Shown: positions 28,667-41,040, counted from the stretch's first letter. The stretch: DNA of 52,098 nucleotides from Planococcus sp. CP5-4_YE (GCF_019042655.1 NZ_JAHPZO010000016.1:1-52098); one strand, 5' to 3'. Notes: a model not told the origin generated them from the letters alone. Program-made: numbers and translations.

Positions 28667-29629
28667 TCAATCAAATAGTGTGCTGACTGATTTCTGTTCA
28701 TGTACACGGATGATCGTTTCCGCAAGAAGCGGTGCGACAGTCAATTGCTTGATCTTGTCAATTTTCTTCTCATCTGCAAGAGCGATTGAGTTGGTAACGA
28801 CCAATTCCTTGATGACGGAATCCTGGATGCGCTGGACGGCCGGCCCTGACAAGACGGGGTGCGTACAGCAAGCGTAGACTTCTTTCGCTCCACTTTCGAT
28901 CAACGCGCTCGCCGCAATCGAAATCGTGCCTGCGGTGTCGATGATGTCATCGATGATGATCGCTGTTTTGCCTTCGACGTTCCCGACGATGTTCATGACT
29001 TCGGCGACGTTCGGGCGCGGGCGGCGCTTATCGATGATGGCGATCGGCGCTTTCAGGCGGTCCGCCATCTTGCGAGCACGCGTTACGCCGCCGTGGTCAG
29101 GCGATACGATGATTGCGTTTTCGAGATCGATGTTCGAATCGTTCAGGAAGTGATCGGATAGGAGTGGTACAGCAACTAGATGGTCAATCAAAATATCAAA
29201 GAACCCTTGGATTTGCGGAGCGTGAAGATCCAATACGACAACACGCGTCGCGCCGGCTGTTTCGAGCAGGTTGGCGACGAGTTTTGCCGTGATCGGCTCA
29301 CGTGAGCGTGCTTTGCGGTCCTGGCGTGCGTAGCCGTAGTATGGGATGACTACGTTTACGGTACGCGCAGATGCACGCTTAACGGCATCGATCATGATCA
29401 ATAGCTCCATCAAGTTTTCGTTGACCGGCTGTGAAGTTGATTGGACGATAAACACGTCGCAGCCACGGATGCTTTCTTCGATGTTAATCTGGATTTCCCC
29501 GTCGCTAAAATGTGTGACCGAGCTTTTGCCAAGCGGCAAGCCCACTTGCTCAGCAATTTGCTCAGCCAGTTCTTTGTTCGAGTTCAACGAAAAGATTTTC
29601 AACTTCGAGTTAGTATTTTGAATGCCCAT
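28667..29629 (-). CDS. prs: ribose-phosphate diphosphokinase (PRPP synthetase)
   Basis: Makes PRPP from ribose-5-phosphate and ATP for purine, pyrimidine, NAD, histidine and tryptophan synthesis; its product also feeds Hpt and is the effector sensed by PurR in this same block. The 320-aa length is normal. Signatures include [11 protein letters not shown], the divalent-cation loop [13 protein letters not shown] and the PRPP loop [10 protein letters not shown]. It lies 17 bp downstream of glmU, forming the conserved glmU-prs operon. Confidence 0.98.
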   Translation of the reverse strand: MGIQNTNSKLKIFSLNSNKELAEQIAEQVGLPLGKSSVTHFSDGEIQINIEESIRGCDVFIVQSTSQPVNENLMELLIMIDAVKRASARTVNVVIPYYGYARQDRKARSREPITAKLVANLLETAGATRVVVLDLHAPQIQGFFDILIDHLVAVPLLSDHFLNDSNIDLENAIIVSPDHGGVTRARKMADRLKAPIAIIDKRRPRPNVAEVMNIVGNVEGKTAIIIDDIIDTAGTISIAASALIESGAKEVYACCTHPVLSGPAVQRIQDSVIKELVVTNSIALADEKKIDKIKQLTVAPLLAETIIRVHEQKSVSTLFD

Positions 29630-29646
29630 TAAGGGGAACCCTCCTA

Positions 29647-31017
29647 TTATTTGCGGTTTAGTTTACTTGCGTAGCCTTCTTTATTTTCCTGGCGCGCCCG
29701 GCCGATTGCCATGGCCTCATTAGGCACATCTTTCGAGATGGTCGAACCTGCTGCCACATAAGAACCTTTGCCGATGGTGACCGGTGCAATCAAATTCGAA
29801 TTGCAGCCAATGAACGAGTCATCTTCAATGGTCGTGAGGTGCTTGTTCTTGCCGTCATAATTGACGGTGATCGTCCCGCAGCCGATATTGACGCCGCTGC
29901 CGACTAACGCATCTCCAATATAGCTCAAATGGGACACTTTGCTGCCTGTGCCGAGTTCGGCTTTTTTCACTTCCACGAAATTGCCGATCTTGACTTCATT
30001 TCCGAGCGCGGATTGCGGACGGATATGAGCGAATGGCCCGACAGCCGTGTCATTTCCGATCGTGCTGTCATATACCTCGGAGCTGCGGATTTCGGTGCGG
30101 TCACCAATCGTGCTGCCGACTATGCGTGTATTCGATGTGATGACGCAATCTTCTCCGATGACCGTCTCACCTTCGATAGTGACGTTCGGGTGGATGATCG
30201 TATCTGCCCCAATTTTTGCCTGTGCGCTGATATAAGCTGTCGCCGGATCGATAATCGATACACCAGCACGCATATGTTGTTCGACGATGCGGCGGCGCAA
30301 AAATGTTTCTGCTTGGCTTAGCGCTACGCGGTCGTTGACGCCAAGCGTCTCTTCGAAGCTGTCGGTCGCGTGTGCCGCAACAGTTTCGCCTTGTTTTTGC
30401 AGAATTTCGATGACGTCCGGCAAATAGTATTCACCTTGGACATTATCGTTCGAGACATTTTTCAAAGCTTCAAAAAGCGCTTCGTTATCAAAGCAGTAAG
30501 TTCCTGTATTGATTTCTTTCACGGCTTGCTCTGCTGTTGATGCGTCTTTTTGCTCGACAATTTTCTCGACGCTTCCCGCAGCGCCCCGGATGATACGGCC
30601 GTAACCTGTTGGGTCTTCAGCGATAGCCGTCAGGATGGTCGCTTTAGCACTGGTTTCTTTGTGGTGGTCGATGAGTGCCTGCATCGTTTCCGCGCGGATC
30701 AATGGCGTATCGCCGCACACAACAATCGTCGTTCCAGCCTTCCCTTCGATCAGCGGTGCTGCTTGCTGCACGGCATGGGCTGTGCCGAGCTGCTGTTCCT
30801 GGAGTGCATATTCGCTCATGTTCCCCAATTGGTCTTTTACTTTCTCTGCTCCGTGCCCAACGATTGTGACGATTTTTTCGACGCCAAGTCGGTGGACATT
30901 CCCCGTTACATGCTCTACCATCGGCATGCCGCACACTGGGTGGAGTACTTTATACAATTTCGATTTCATGCGCGTGCCTTGTCCGGCCGCCAAAATTACC
31001 GCATATGTATGGTCCAT
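29647..31017 (-). CDS. glmU: bifunctional UDP-GlcNAc pyrophosphorylase / glucosamine-1-phosphate N-acetyltransferase
   Basis: Produces UDP-GlcNAc, the precursor of peptidoglycan and teichoic acids. The N-terminal uridyltransferase domain opens with the [20 protein letters not shown] signature (10-29). The C-terminal left-handed beta-helix shows hexapeptide repeats ([20 protein letters not shown] and so on) and the acetyltransferase segment. Length 456 aa. It is preceded by GGAGGG and a promoter at 31130-31158. Confidence 0.98.
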   Translation of the reverse strand: MDHTYAVILAAGQGTRMKSKLYKVLHPVCGMPMVEHVTGNVHRLGVEKIVTIVGHGAEKVKDQLGNMSEYALQEQQLGTAHAVQQAAPLIEGKAGTTIVVCGDTPLIRAETMQALIDHHKETSAKATILTAIAEDPTGYGRIIRGAAGSVEKIVEQKDASTAEQAVKEINTGTYCFDNEALFEALKNVSNDNVQGEYYLPDVIEILQKQGETVAAHATDSFEETLGVNDRVALSQAETFLRRRIVEQHMRAGVSIIDPATAYISAQAKIGADTIIHPNVTIEGETVIGEDCVITSNTRIVGSTIGDRTEIRSSEVYDSTIGNDTAVGPFAHIRPQSALGNEVKIGNFVEVKKAELGTGSKVSHLSYIGDALVGSGVNIGCGTITVNYDGKNKHLTTIEDDSFIGCNSNLIAPVTIGKGSYVAAGSTISKDVPNEAMAIGRARQENKEGYASKLNRK

Positions 31018-31276
31018 CGGTCGAATCCCTCCATTTCATGTATTTAAACTGGTTAACTGAAAAATGATTGTCTGGCGAAAGGGCTACCCGTTCTAGGCAA
31101 AAAAATGCCACTTTCACGTTTCCTTATTGACTATAGCTGAAAAACCCTTGATTTTCAAGGTTACAGGACATGACAATCCCATGACAAAGCCCGAAGTGAG
31201 CGCAATTTCGAGCTTTTTTCATCTTTTGAACAAGGCGATTGAGAACTTGGTTTCTTGCCGATGGGATTTTGTCCAT
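31018..31276 (-). other. Intergenic region spoVG-glmU: promoter and about 105-nt glmU leader
   Basis: Upstream of the glmU promoter (31130-31158), the minus strand has AT-moderate sequence with no gene. Downstream of it, a leader of about 105 nt contains a GGCATTTTTTTGCC hairpin, a GGGTAGCCC palindrome and GTTAACCAGTTT before the ribosome site. I recognise no known riboswitch class. Confidence 0.6.
31130..31158 (-). promoter_or_regulatory. glmU-prs promoter
   Basis: Minus-strand TTGAAA (31153-31158), a 17-bp spacer and TATAGT (31130-31135). The -35 region overlaps a small CCTTGA-AAA-TCAAGG inverted repeat, which first looks like a terminator. Confidence 0.65.
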
Positions 31277-31312
31277 AAAAAAGAACCTTCTCTAGAAGTG
31301 GAAGGTTCTTCG
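31277..31312 (-). terminator. Rho-independent terminator of spoVG
   Basis: GAACCTTC-CACTTCTAGA-GAAGGTTC followed by six T residues on the minus strand, 6 bp beyond the spoVG stop. Confidence 0.88.
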
Positions 31313-31317
31313 GCGTA

Positions 31318-31602
31318 TCAGATGCCGGCATTCTCAAGTACTGCCTGCTCTTCACTTTGTCCATATGCTTCGAGCACGGCTTCTTGCAATTTATTGCGCG
31401 TGCCGGAATTAATCGGATGTGCAATATCGCGGAACTCCCCGTCCGGTGTCCGCTTACTCGGCATGGCCACAAATAACCCATCGTTGCCATCAATGACGCG
31501 GATGTCATGGACCACGAATTCATTGTCGAGCGTGATTGAAGCGATTGCCCGCATACGTCCATCAGTCTGAACGCGGCGCAATCTTACATCAGTTACTTCC
31601 AT
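31318..31602 (-). CDS. spoVG: SpoVG family RNA/DNA-binding regulator
   Basis: A 94-aa protein, [20 protein letters not shown] onward, highly typical of the SpoVG family. It includes the [22 protein letters not shown] segment and the conserved helix [19 protein letters not shown]. In Bacillus it affects cell division and sporulation timing; in Staphylococcus and Listeria it is a pleiotropic, nucleic-acid-binding regulator. The window otherwise lacks spore-specific genes, so here a general regulatory role is likely. It is monocistronic, with a SigH-like promoter and its own terminator, and has a GGGGAG ribosome site. Confidence 0.97.
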   Translation of the reverse strand: MEVTDVRLRRVQTDGRMRAIASITLDNEFVVHDIRVIDGNDGLFVAMPSKRTPDGEFRDIAHPINSGTRNKLQEAVLEAYGQSEEQAVLENAGI

Positions 31603-31650
31603 TCTCAGATCTCCCCTTCTCTTGTTGTATTTTTTGGCGCTTTTATTTGT

Positions 31651-31677
31651 ATTCGAGGAAGAGGACTAAATTCCTTC
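31651..31677 (-). promoter_or_regulatory. SigH-like promoter of spoVG
   Basis: Minus-strand GAAGGAATT (31669-31677), a 13-bp spacer and CGAAT (31651-31655). These match the SigH pattern RWAGGANNT/HGAAT with the same spacing as I count for the B. subtilis spoVG promoter. An A/T-only-like tract of about 50 bp (31678-31730) lies upstream, as in the AbrB-bound region of B. subtilis spoVG. Confidence 0.6.
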
Positions 31678-31727
31678 AAAAATTACAGAATTTATTAGAA
31701 AATTTACTTATTAAATGAAAATAAAAC

Positions 31728-31750
31728 AAAAACCACCCAAAAGGTGGTTT
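31728..31750 (-). terminator. Rho-independent terminator of ridA
   Basis: AAACCACC-TTTT-GGGTGGTTT followed by T-rich sequence on the minus strand, overlapping the ridA stop codon by one base. Confidence 0.8.
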
Positions 31751-32127
31751 TATTGTGCAACTTTCGCAATGACTTCAATTTCCACTTTCACATCTTTTGG
31801 CAGGCGTGCCACTTCAACTGTGGAGCGCGCCGGCTTATGATCGCCGAAATAAGAAGCATAAACAGCGTTCAGTTCTGCAAAATCGTTCATGTCTTTGATG
31901 AAGACCGTCGTCTTGATAACGTGCTGAAGCGATGATCCTGCTTCCTCCAAAACTGCCTGAAGATTTGCGAACACTTGATACGTCTGTTCTGCAATGCCGC
32001 CTTGTACGAGCTCTCCATCCGCTTTCAACGGGATTTGCCCCGAGCTATAAAACATATCTCCTGAAATGACACCTTGAGAATACGGCCCGATCGCCGCTGC
32101 TGCTTTTTCTGTCGCTACGTATTTCAT
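31750..32127 (-). CDS. ridA: reactive intermediate/imine deaminase RidA (YabJ)
   Basis: Hydrolyses reactive enamine/imine intermediates released by PLP enzymes. At 125 aa it matches the YjgF/YER057c/UK114 family; conserved parts are AIGPYSQGV (residues 12-20), FYSSGQIPL and the C-terminal [20 protein letters not shown] segment, here [20 protein letters not shown]. The ATG at 32125-32127 has AAGGAG upstream and lies one base past the purR stop, so the genes are coupled. A long in-frame upstream extension inside purR is rejected. Confidence 0.95.
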   Translation of the reverse strand: MKYVATEKAAAAIGPYSQGVISGDMFYSSGQIPLKADGELVQGGIAEQTYQVFANLQAVLEEAGSSLQHVIKTTVFIKDMNDFAELNAVYASYFGDHKPARSTVEVARLPKDVKVEIEVIAKVAQ

Positions 32128-32128
32128 C

Positions 32129-32953
32129 TTAATCGGCTCCTTCAAAATAATTTCCGGCCCGCAATGTAATGGTCCGGTCTTTTTCACTGACTTCGTCCAA
32201 TTTAACAAGGGAGAGGTATTTTTCCACGAGGCGCTCATCCGCATGCTCCGCTTCCACGAGCACTGCAACACCCGCTAGCGTGCAGTCGAATTCTTCCAGC
32301 AAGTTTTTCATACCGTTCATCGTGCCGCCGACTTTCATAAAATCGTCGGTGATGAGCACGCGCTGGCCGCTCTTCATGCTGCGTTTCGACAGTACCATAG
32401 TCTGGATGCGCCGCGTTGAACCCGAGACGTAATTGATGCTAACCGTGGAGCCTTCCGTCACTTTGCTGTCGCGGCGGACAATGACCACCGGCACATTCAA
32501 ATGGCGCGCGATCGCCTGGGCAATCGGGATGCCTTTTGTCGCGACCGTCATGATGGCATCGATTTTCTCGCCTGCAAATGCGCTGGCGAATACTTTACCG
32601 ACACGGTTCATCATTTGGGGATTGCCGAGCACATCGGTCATATACAAATAACCGCCCGGCAGCAGCCGTTCCGATTGGCTCAATTCGGTAATCAGTTCAT
32701 CTATTACTTGGCGAATCTCAGGACCCTTCATCTTTGGCACGTATTTGACGCCCCCGGAAGCCCCCGGTACGGTCATCAATAGCCCGATGCCCTTTTCTTC
32801 AAAGGTTTCCTTGACGATGCCTAGGTCCTCGCTGATCGAAGATTTCGCTGACTGATACAGATCAGAGAAATATGTCAACGGAATCAATTGATGCGGATGT
32901 TCCAATAGATAATGCGTCATGTCGACCAAGCGTTCACTGCGCTTCCATTTCAC
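32129..32953 (-). CDS. purR: purine operon repressor PurR
   Basis: Gram-positive PurR, which represses purine genes and is released by PRPP. The N-terminal winged-helix domain (1-73) is followed by a phosphoribosyltransferase-like domain whose PRPP loop is [15 protein letters not shown] (around 205-219). Length 274 aa. The start codon is GTG with GGAGAGGG upstream. The 57-bp gap to ispE contains ACACGAATATT (near 32970), resembling one PurBox arm (CGAAYATT type), which might indicate autoregulation; this is weak. Confidence 0.96.
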   Translation of the reverse strand: MKWKRSERLVDMTHYLLEHPHQLIPLTYFSDLYQSAKSSISEDLGIVKETFEEKGIGLLMTVPGASGGVKYVPKMKGPEIRQVIDELITELSQSERLLPGGYLYMTDVLGNPQMMNRVGKVFASAFAGEKIDAIMTVATKGIPIAQAIARHLNVPVVIVRRDSKVTEGSTVSINYVSGSTRRIQTMVLSKRSMKSGQRVLITDDFMKVGGTMNGMKNLLEEFDCTLAGVAVLVEAEHADERLVEKYLSLVKLDEVSEKDRTITLRAGNYFEGAD

Positions 32954-33010
32954 TACTACCCTCTCCTAAACACGAATATTCTAATGAAAACTTACCATAA
33001 ATATACGTAT

Positions 33011-33874
33011 TTAAGCAAGAGGCTCCCGGTCACCGAGCAGTCGCACTGCATAAACTTCGGAACAAAAGCCGCGCAAGCCGTTGTAGATGCGCGGGATGCG
33101 CGCTTCCTGGTTGACTAAGCCGAAGACAGTCGGACCGCTGCCGCTCATCAGCACCGCATCGGCGCCGAATTTGATCATTTGCTCTTTAATTTGCCCTACT
33201 TCAGGGTGCAGGTTCATCGTCACACTTTCGAGAGCATTGCCCAAATGACCGCACATTGCTTCGTAGTCACCTTCACGAAGCGCCGAAATCATCGCTTGTG
33301 TGTCCGGATGGTCCGCTTTAGCGGGATCGAACGCACCGTAAACGTCTGCCGTAGAGACGCCGAGCGACGGTTTCGCCAAGATGACCCAACAATGCGGAGG
33401 CGCCGGCAATTCTTCGATGACCTCGCCGCGCCCTGTCGCAAGAGCCGTTCCGCCGTATACGCAAAACGACACGTCAGAGCCGATTTTTGCGCCGAGCTCT
33501 GCTAACTCGTCGAGCGACAGGTTTAATTGCCACAACTGGTTGAGCCCTTTCAAGGTGGCCGCTGCGTCGCTGCTGCCGCCGGCAAGTCCTGCAGCCACTG
33601 GGATTTGTTTGTCGAGCGAAATGATGACACCCGTTTTGATATTGAATGTATCCTTGATCAATTGCGCAGCCTGATATGCCAGATTGCGCGAATCATTCGG
33701 CACAAAACGGTCCGCTGACTGGATATGTATGCCTTTCGCTGTCCCTTGCAGGCCGATCCGATCCGCCAAGTCGACGGTGGTCATGATCATTTCGATTTCG
33801 TGGTAATTATCCGGACGCTTGTATAAGACATCGAGCGTCAAATTGATTTTGGCAGGCGCTTTTATATAGAGCAT
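33011..33874 (-). CDS. ispE: 4-diphosphocytidyl-2-C-methyl-D-erythritol kinase
   Basis: A GHMP-family kinase of the MEP isoprenoid pathway. The ATP loop [17 protein letters not shown] is at 92-108, and the N-terminal [11 protein letters not shown] (6-16) is the usual signature. Length 287 aa. It lies between veg and purR as in Bacillus, but without the small acid-soluble spore protein gene sspF that normally separates veg and ispE. Confidence 0.97.
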   Translation of the reverse strand: MLYIKAPAKINLTLDVLYKRPDNYHEIEMIMTTVDLADRIGLQGTAKGIHIQSADRFVPNDSRNLAYQAAQLIKDTFNIKTGVIISLDKQIPVAAGLAGGSSDAAATLKGLNQLWQLNLSLDELAELGAKIGSDVSFCVYGGTALATGRGEVIEELPAPPHCWVILAKPSLGVSTADVYGAFDPAKADHPDTQAMISALREGDYEAMCGHLGNALESVTMNLHPEVGQIKEQMIKFGADAVLMSGSGPTVFGLVNQEARIPRIYNGLRGFCSEVYAVRLLGDREPLA

Positions 33875-33950
33875 TCCACTGACTCCTTTTCTGTTCTAAT
33901 GAAAACTATTTTAACACAGACACATGGCTTCCGAAGAGCCGGAACAATAG

Positions 33951-33989
33951 AAAAAAACCCGCTTCCGGTGAAATCACCGAAGCGGGTTG
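33951..33989 (-). terminator. Rho-independent terminator of veg
   Basis: AACCCGCTTCGGTG-ATTT-CACCGGAAGCGGGTT followed by a run of T residues on the minus strand; one bulge. About 27 bp downstream of veg. Confidence 0.9.
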
Positions 33990-34015
33990 TAAAGTAAGTA
34001 TGAAATAAAGTTCAA

Positions 34016-34279
34016 TTATTTAACGACGAGTGCGTCTTCTGTTCCTTCAAAGACAGTGATTTCCACCGCTTCAGTTAAGATGTCCGCGTAGCTATAAGAT
34101 ACGCGTTCAAATGCATGTTCATCTTGATCTAATTCAATCACGAACACGGAGTGATAGGTTTCACGCAGAATTCCGGCACGTTCTACCGTCTTTTTGCGAC
34201 CTCCGTTTGCTTTTAACAGCAACCTTTTCCCTAAATGCAGGTCTAATGACTTTTTAATCTCCGCCAAAGTTTTGGGCAT
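34016..34279 (-). CDS. veg: Veg protein (biofilm-related, DUF1021)
   Basis: An 87-aa protein, [20 protein letters not shown] onward, highly conserved across Bacillales. In B. subtilis it is strongly expressed and linked to biofilm-gene control and spore outgrowth; its molecular activity is not evident from the sequence. It has its own near-consensus promoter and terminator. yabG (spore-coat protease), which lies upstream in Bacillus, is absent. Confidence 0.95.
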   Translation of the reverse strand: MPKTLAEIKKSLDLHLGKRLLLKANGGRKKTVERAGILRETYHSVFVIELDQDEHAFERVSYSYADILTEAVEITVFEGTEDALVVK

Positions 34280-34305
34280 TTTGTCTACACCTCACTATAG
34301 TCTAA

Positions 34306-34334
34306 AGTCTAGCATAAAATGACCGCAGAGTCAA
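34306..34334 (-). promoter_or_regulatory. veg promoter
   Basis: Minus-strand TTGACT (34329-34334), 17-bp spacer, TAGACT (34306-34311). An A/T-rich stretch directly upstream (34335-34355) may act as an UP element, in keeping with the strong veg promoter known from B. subtilis. Confidence 0.8.
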
Positions 34335-34404
34335 ATAAATTTTTAATTTTACCAATGCTTTTCAAGAATTGCAACACTTATTTATCCGAAATATTCTACT
34401 TCCG

Positions 34405-34440
34405 AAAAAAACTGTGCCAAAACTGTTACGGTTTCACGGT

Positions 34441-34441
<1 letters not shown>
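34405..34441 (-). terminator. Probable terminator of rsmA
   Basis: AAACCGTG pairs with CACAGTTT (one mismatch) around an inner AAAC/GTTT pair, followed by T residues. It begins at the rsmA stop. Weak but correctly placed. Confidence 0.45.
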
Positions 34442-35876
<1,435 letters not shown>

Positions 35877-35935
35877 GGTCTATTCCTCGTTTCTGCAGAT
35901 CTCATCCATTTTACCGCGCTTCCGGCAAACATGTA

Positions 35936-35968
35936 AAAAGCTTTCCCGACACTCCGGGAAAGCTTTTC
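35936..35968 (-). terminator. Rho-independent terminator of yabE
   Basis: AAAGCTTTCCCG-GAGTGT-CGGGAAAGCTTT followed by T residues on the minus strand, a perfect 12-bp stem. Confidence 0.9.
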
Positions 35969-35992
35969 CTTCTATAATAATACTCTATTCGA

Positions 35993-37393
35993 TTAGTTAA
36001 GGATTTTAACTTTCACTTGCTTGCGCCCGAATGCGATGGCATCGGAACGGTTCGGCATGAATAAATCGATCTTGTTGCCTTTGATCGCTCCGCCCGTATC
36101 GCCTGCGATGGCATTGCCGTAGCCTTCCACCCATACTTTAGAACCGAGTGGAATGACGCTAGGGTCAACTGCGATCACTTTAAGGCCTGGGTTCGCTTTC
36201 AAGTTGATGCCCGTTGCCGTGATGCCGGAACAGCCTGTGCAGCTAGCCGTGTAAGCTGTTGCAGAGACATAGAATTCCTTGCCGCCTGCAGGTTCAGAAG
36301 CTGCCTCTTTTTTCGCTGGCTGTGGTGCAGCTTTCGCTTTTTCAGGAGCTTTTTCAGGAGCTTTTACTACCGCTTTTGGAGCTGCAACTTTCTCGGTTTT
36401 CACCGAAGCTTGTTTCACTGGTGTTGCTTCTTTTTTCACTGGCGCTGCCGCTTTTTTCACCGATGCCTGTTTAGGCGCGACTGTTTCTTTTTTCGCTGTG
36501 CCGCGCGAAACGCTAGCTACAACTGTTTTCGTACCGACAGCCAAAATCTGCTGTTTCGGTTCTTTGACAACTTTTTCTTTTTTCAATTCACGTTTTACTT
36601 CTTTGCCATTTTCTTTCACGATTTCGTAAGTTTTCTCAACCAACCCATTCTGCCCTTTTTGGACGAGCTTTTCGCTGCCTTTCAAGAGAGAAGAATCTTT
36701 TCTCGTTTCCACTGCATACTTCACAGCGTCTTCCACTACATCGGTGACTTTTTCTACACGCACGACCTCAACTTCCGAGTTTGGAAGAACGAGTTCTTCC
36801 ATATCTTGTTTTACGCGGTCCAGTTTGCTTAGCTCAATACTATGCTGTCTTAAAAAGTCAGCGACCGTAGTCGAAGTGGACCAGACTTTTTTGTCTTTTC
36901 CGCCATCCACGATGGTTACTTCATACGCTTTCTCTACGTCGATCACTGTTTCTTCATCGACGGTTTCATCGAGTGCAGGGCTTACTTTGTCATGCTTTGT
37001 CACTTCAATTTCCGCTTTTTCCAAAATAGCGGAGACGGTGTTCTCAGTCGTCCACGCTGAACGGGTTTCTCCGTCAACGGTTACTGCGTATTGTTCTGCT
37101 TCATCCCATTCGATCGCGGCGTCGCCTTCGATCTTTGTATCGGCTGATTGGCTAAGGAAATCGTCTTTCCCGACTTCAATCGCCTGCTCGCTCAATACAT
37201 CGCCAACTGTTTCAGCATGTGTGCGAATTTCTTCTGTTTCCCCGTTCGCTGTAATTGTTACCGTATTTTTAGTGCCTTCGAAAATCGCGAAAGCCAATAC
37301 TGCGGCAAACAAGAGAACCGTCGCGATGCTAACTGCTGCCGACTTTCTTTTAAATGATTTATTTTTATTGGAATTGTTTTCCTCTTTTGTCAA
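35993..37393 (-). CDS. yabE: cell-wall-binding/lytic protein with DUF348, G5 and 3D domains (YabE-like)
   Basis: Secreted or membrane-anchored, Rpf/Sps-like wall protein of 466 aa. A hydrophobic segment at 18-39 is followed by three DUF348 repeats (about 44-85, 103-145 and 158-198) and a G5 domain (about 211-286). A low-complexity Lys/Pro/Ala/Val linker (290-372) leads to the 3D domain (374-466). The three aspartates that name the 3D fold are seen in VDPSVIPLG (D410), GDTGG (D432) and IDLF (D443). It also has CTGC (385-388). It is likely a lytic transglycosylase acting on peptidoglycan. It has a consensus promoter. In B. subtilis, yabE is also controlled by an antisense RNA, which I cannot identify here. 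Confidence 0.92.
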   Translation of the reverse strand: MTKEENNSNKNKSFKRKSAAVSIATVLLFAAVLAFAIFEGTKNTVTITANGETEEIRTHAETVGDVLSEQAIEVGKDDFLSQSADTKIEGDAAIEWDEAEQYAVTVDGETRSAWTTENTVSAILEKAEIEVTKHDKVSPALDETVDEETVIDVEKAYEVTIVDGGKDKKVWSTSTTVADFLRQHSIELSKLDRVKQDMEELVLPNSEVEVVRVEKVTDVVEDAVKYAVETRKDSSLLKGSEKLVQKGQNGLVEKTYEIVKENGKEVKRELKKEKVVKEPKQQILAVGTKTVVASVSRGTAKKETVAPKQASVKKAAAPVKKEATPVKQASVKTEKVAAPKAVVKAPEKAPEKAKAAPQPAKKEAASEPAGGKEFYVSATAYTASCTGCSGITATGINLKANPGLKVIAVDPSVIPLGSKVWVEGYGNAIAGDTGGAIKGNKIDLFMPNRSDAIAFGRKQVKVKILN

Positions 37394-37422
37394 AAATAAC
37401 TCCTCCTTTATACACCTGAGTG

Positions 37423-37451
37423 ATTATAGGTGCGCCCCACTTGCATGTCAA
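37423..37451 (-). promoter_or_regulatory. yabE promoter
   Basis: Perfect consensus hexamers TTGACA (37446-37451) and TATAAT (37423-37428), spacer 17 bp, 30 bp upstream of the gene. The -10 sits inside a CACCTATAATCACTCAGGTG inverted repeat. Confidence 0.9.
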
Positions 37452-37479
37452 CGCATATGTTTTTTTAATTAACCAGCAT

Positions 37480-38253
37480 TTATGACAACTTATAAAATCG
37501 TTTTGCATTTTCCGTTGTTGCTTCAGCGACCGTTTCGACCGGCAACTCTTTCAAGCGGGCGATCTCTTCCGCCACCAGCGGCACATACGAAGGTTCGTTG
37601 CGCTTGCCACGGTAAGGATGCGGTGCGAGATAAGGCGCATCGGTTTCGATCATCAAATGCTCCAGCGGAATTTCAGCGGCCACTTCTTTTGGCTTTTTGG
37701 CATTTTTGAATGTTACCGGCCCACCAAGCGAAATCATGAAATTCATCTTGATGCTCTCTTGCGCTGTTTCGACGCTGCCGCCGAAGCAATGCATGACGCC
37801 TCCGACTTCCTGTGCGTCTTCCTCGTGCAATATCGTCAATACGTCTTCTGTCGCTTCCCGGTTATGGATGATGATTGGCAACTTGACGCGTTTCGCGAGT
37901 TGGATCTGCTTGCGGAATACTTGTTGTTGGATATCTCTGGGTGATTTATCCCAATGGTAATCGAGGCCCGTTTCGCCGATGCCGACCACTTTTTCGTGTG
38001 CGGCCAATTGTTCGATCCATTCGAGGTCTTCATCCGTGCAATCGATCGCATCGACAGGATGCCAGCCGACGACGGCATAGATAAAGTCATAGTGCTCAGC
38101 CAATTCAATAGCGCGTTTGATCGTTTTCCGGTCAAAACCGATGACGACCATTTTCTCCACCTTGCTGTTTAGCGCACGATCTATGACTTCTTGCAAATCC
38201 TCGTCGTATTGATCGGCGTTTAAATGGACATGGGTATCGATAAACATCTTCAT
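37480..38253 (-). CDS. tatD: TatD family metal-dependent DNase (YabD)
   Basis: An amidohydrolase-fold hydrolase. Metal-binding HxH is in DTHVHLN near the N terminus; later ligands are in GLDYHWDKS, IIHNREA, MHCFGGS and IETDAPYLAPHPYRGKRNEP. 257 aa from the ATG at 38251-38253, whose AAAGGAG is close (4 bp); the ATG two codons in (38245-38247) has more usual spacing and is possible. Cytoplasmic; DNase or nuclease activity is known from the family only. It lies between metG and yabE as in Bacillus. Confidence 0.94.
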   Translation of the reverse strand: MKMFIDTHVHLNADQYDEDLQEVIDRALNSKVEKMVVIGFDRKTIKRAIELAEHYDFIYAVVGWHPVDAIDCTDEDLEWIEQLAAHEKVVGIGETGLDYHWDKSPRDIQQQVFRKQIQLAKRVKLPIIIHNREATEDVLTILHEEDAQEVGGVMHCFGGSVETAQESIKMNFMISLGGPVTFKNAKKPKEVAAEIPLEHLMIETDAPYLAPHPYRGKRNEPSYVPLVAEEIARLKELPVETVAEATTENAKRFYKLS

Positions 38254-38397
38254 CAGTCTCCTTTGCATAGATTACATTGTACGGGTTGAGGCCATTTCTT
38301 TCTTCACAGCCATATTACATTTGGATTACAAAACATGATGTTTTGAAGTCATTTCGCCATTTTTAGCTGTTTTAATAGTCTTTAAGTCACAAAACAC

Positions 38398-38429
38398 AAA
38401 AAAACAGCCTACTCAACTGAGCAGGCTGT
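38398..38429 (-). terminator. Rho-independent terminator of metG
   Basis: ACAGCCTGCTC-AGTT-GAGTAGGCTGT with seven T residues on the minus strand, about 12 bp after the metG stop. Confidence 0.9.
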
Positions 38430-38440
38430 CACGTGAATAT

Positions 38441-40470
<2,030 letters not shown>

Positions 40471-40618
40471 TGTTTCCTCCCCCTAGGAAAAGCCCAGTTC
40501 CAGAATTGGATCTTCTTCCCAAAACAGGGTTGCAGGAAAATAATTGACAAAAAAACAACGAAATAATGGGTATTTGCCTCAATAACCCAAAATTTATTAT
40601 GAAATCCATAGTTTTTTA

Positions 40619-40647
40619 TTGACCAAATTGACATTACTTGGTATGAT
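40619..40647 (+). promoter_or_regulatory. abrB promoter
   Basis: TTGACC (40619-40624), 17-bp spacer, TATGAT (40642-40647). A second TTGACA inside the spacer (40628-40633) is too close to the -10 to be its partner. Confidence 0.75.
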
Positions 40648-40711
40648 TTATGACAAGAAGTGGTAAATGTCGAATTTTGACGAATTCTACCGCTAAAATT
40701 GAAAGGGGCTA

Positions 40712-40996
40712 ATGATTATGAAATCGACTGGTATTGTTCGTAAAGTAGATGAACTCGGCCGCGTAGTTATTCCGATTGAATTGCGTCGTACGCTTGGAAT
40801 CGCAGAGAAAGACGCGTTGGAGATTTATGTCGACGACGACAAAATTATCTTGAAAAAGTATATGCCAAATATGACATGTGCGGTAACTGGCGAAGTTTCC
40901 GATGAGAACATGCAATTGGTTGGCGGCAAATTGATCCTCAGCCCAGAAGGCGCGGAACAGCTTGTTAAAGAAATCCAAAGCAATTTGAAGAAATAA
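40712..40996 (+). CDS. abrB: transition-state regulator AbrB
   Basis: DNA-binding swapped-hairpin protein that represses many stationary-phase genes during growth. The N-terminal DNA-binding domain (MKSTGIVRKVDELGRVVIPI, then ELRRTLGIAEKDALEIYVD) is nearly identical to the Bacillus protein; the rest is a dimerisation domain, 94 aa in total. The ribosome site fits the second ATG (40718) better than the first. Unlike its neighbours it is on the plus strand, the same relative inversion as in B. subtilis between metS and yabC. Confidence 0.97.
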   Translation: MIMKSTGIVRKVDELGRVVIPIELRRTLGIAEKDALEIYVDDDKIILKKYMPNMTCAVTGEVSDENMQLVGGKLILSPEGAEQLVKEIQSNLKK

Positions 40997-41033
40997 AAAC
41001 CGGCGTGCCTATGCACACCGGCTTTTTTTATGG
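40997..41033 (+). terminator. Terminator of abrB (possibly shared with rsmI)
   Basis: AACCGGCGTGC-CTAT-GCACACCGGC with one mismatch, then seven T residues on the plus strand. The converse side has only four A residues, so it mainly serves abrB; it lies in the 44-bp gap between the convergent stops of abrB and rsmI. Confidence 0.85.
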
Positions 41034-41040
41034 GCTCGAT

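Noticed and set aside
31138..31166. CCTTGA-AAA-TCAAGG plus T residues as a terminator upstream of glmU
   Set aside because: The same bases supply a TTGAAA -35 at 17 bp from TATAGT, and spoVG already has a stronger terminator at 31277-31312; promoter reading preferred.
32128..32271. 48-codon N-terminal extension of ridA
   Set aside because: Lies entirely within purR in another frame and lacks similarity; the ATG at 32127 has AAGGAG.
36744..37472. 242-codon Ser/Thr-rich open frame antisense to yabE
   Set aside because: Composition is what the complement of a Glu/Lys/Val-rich gene gives. No start context. Not evidence for the known antisense RNA of yabE.
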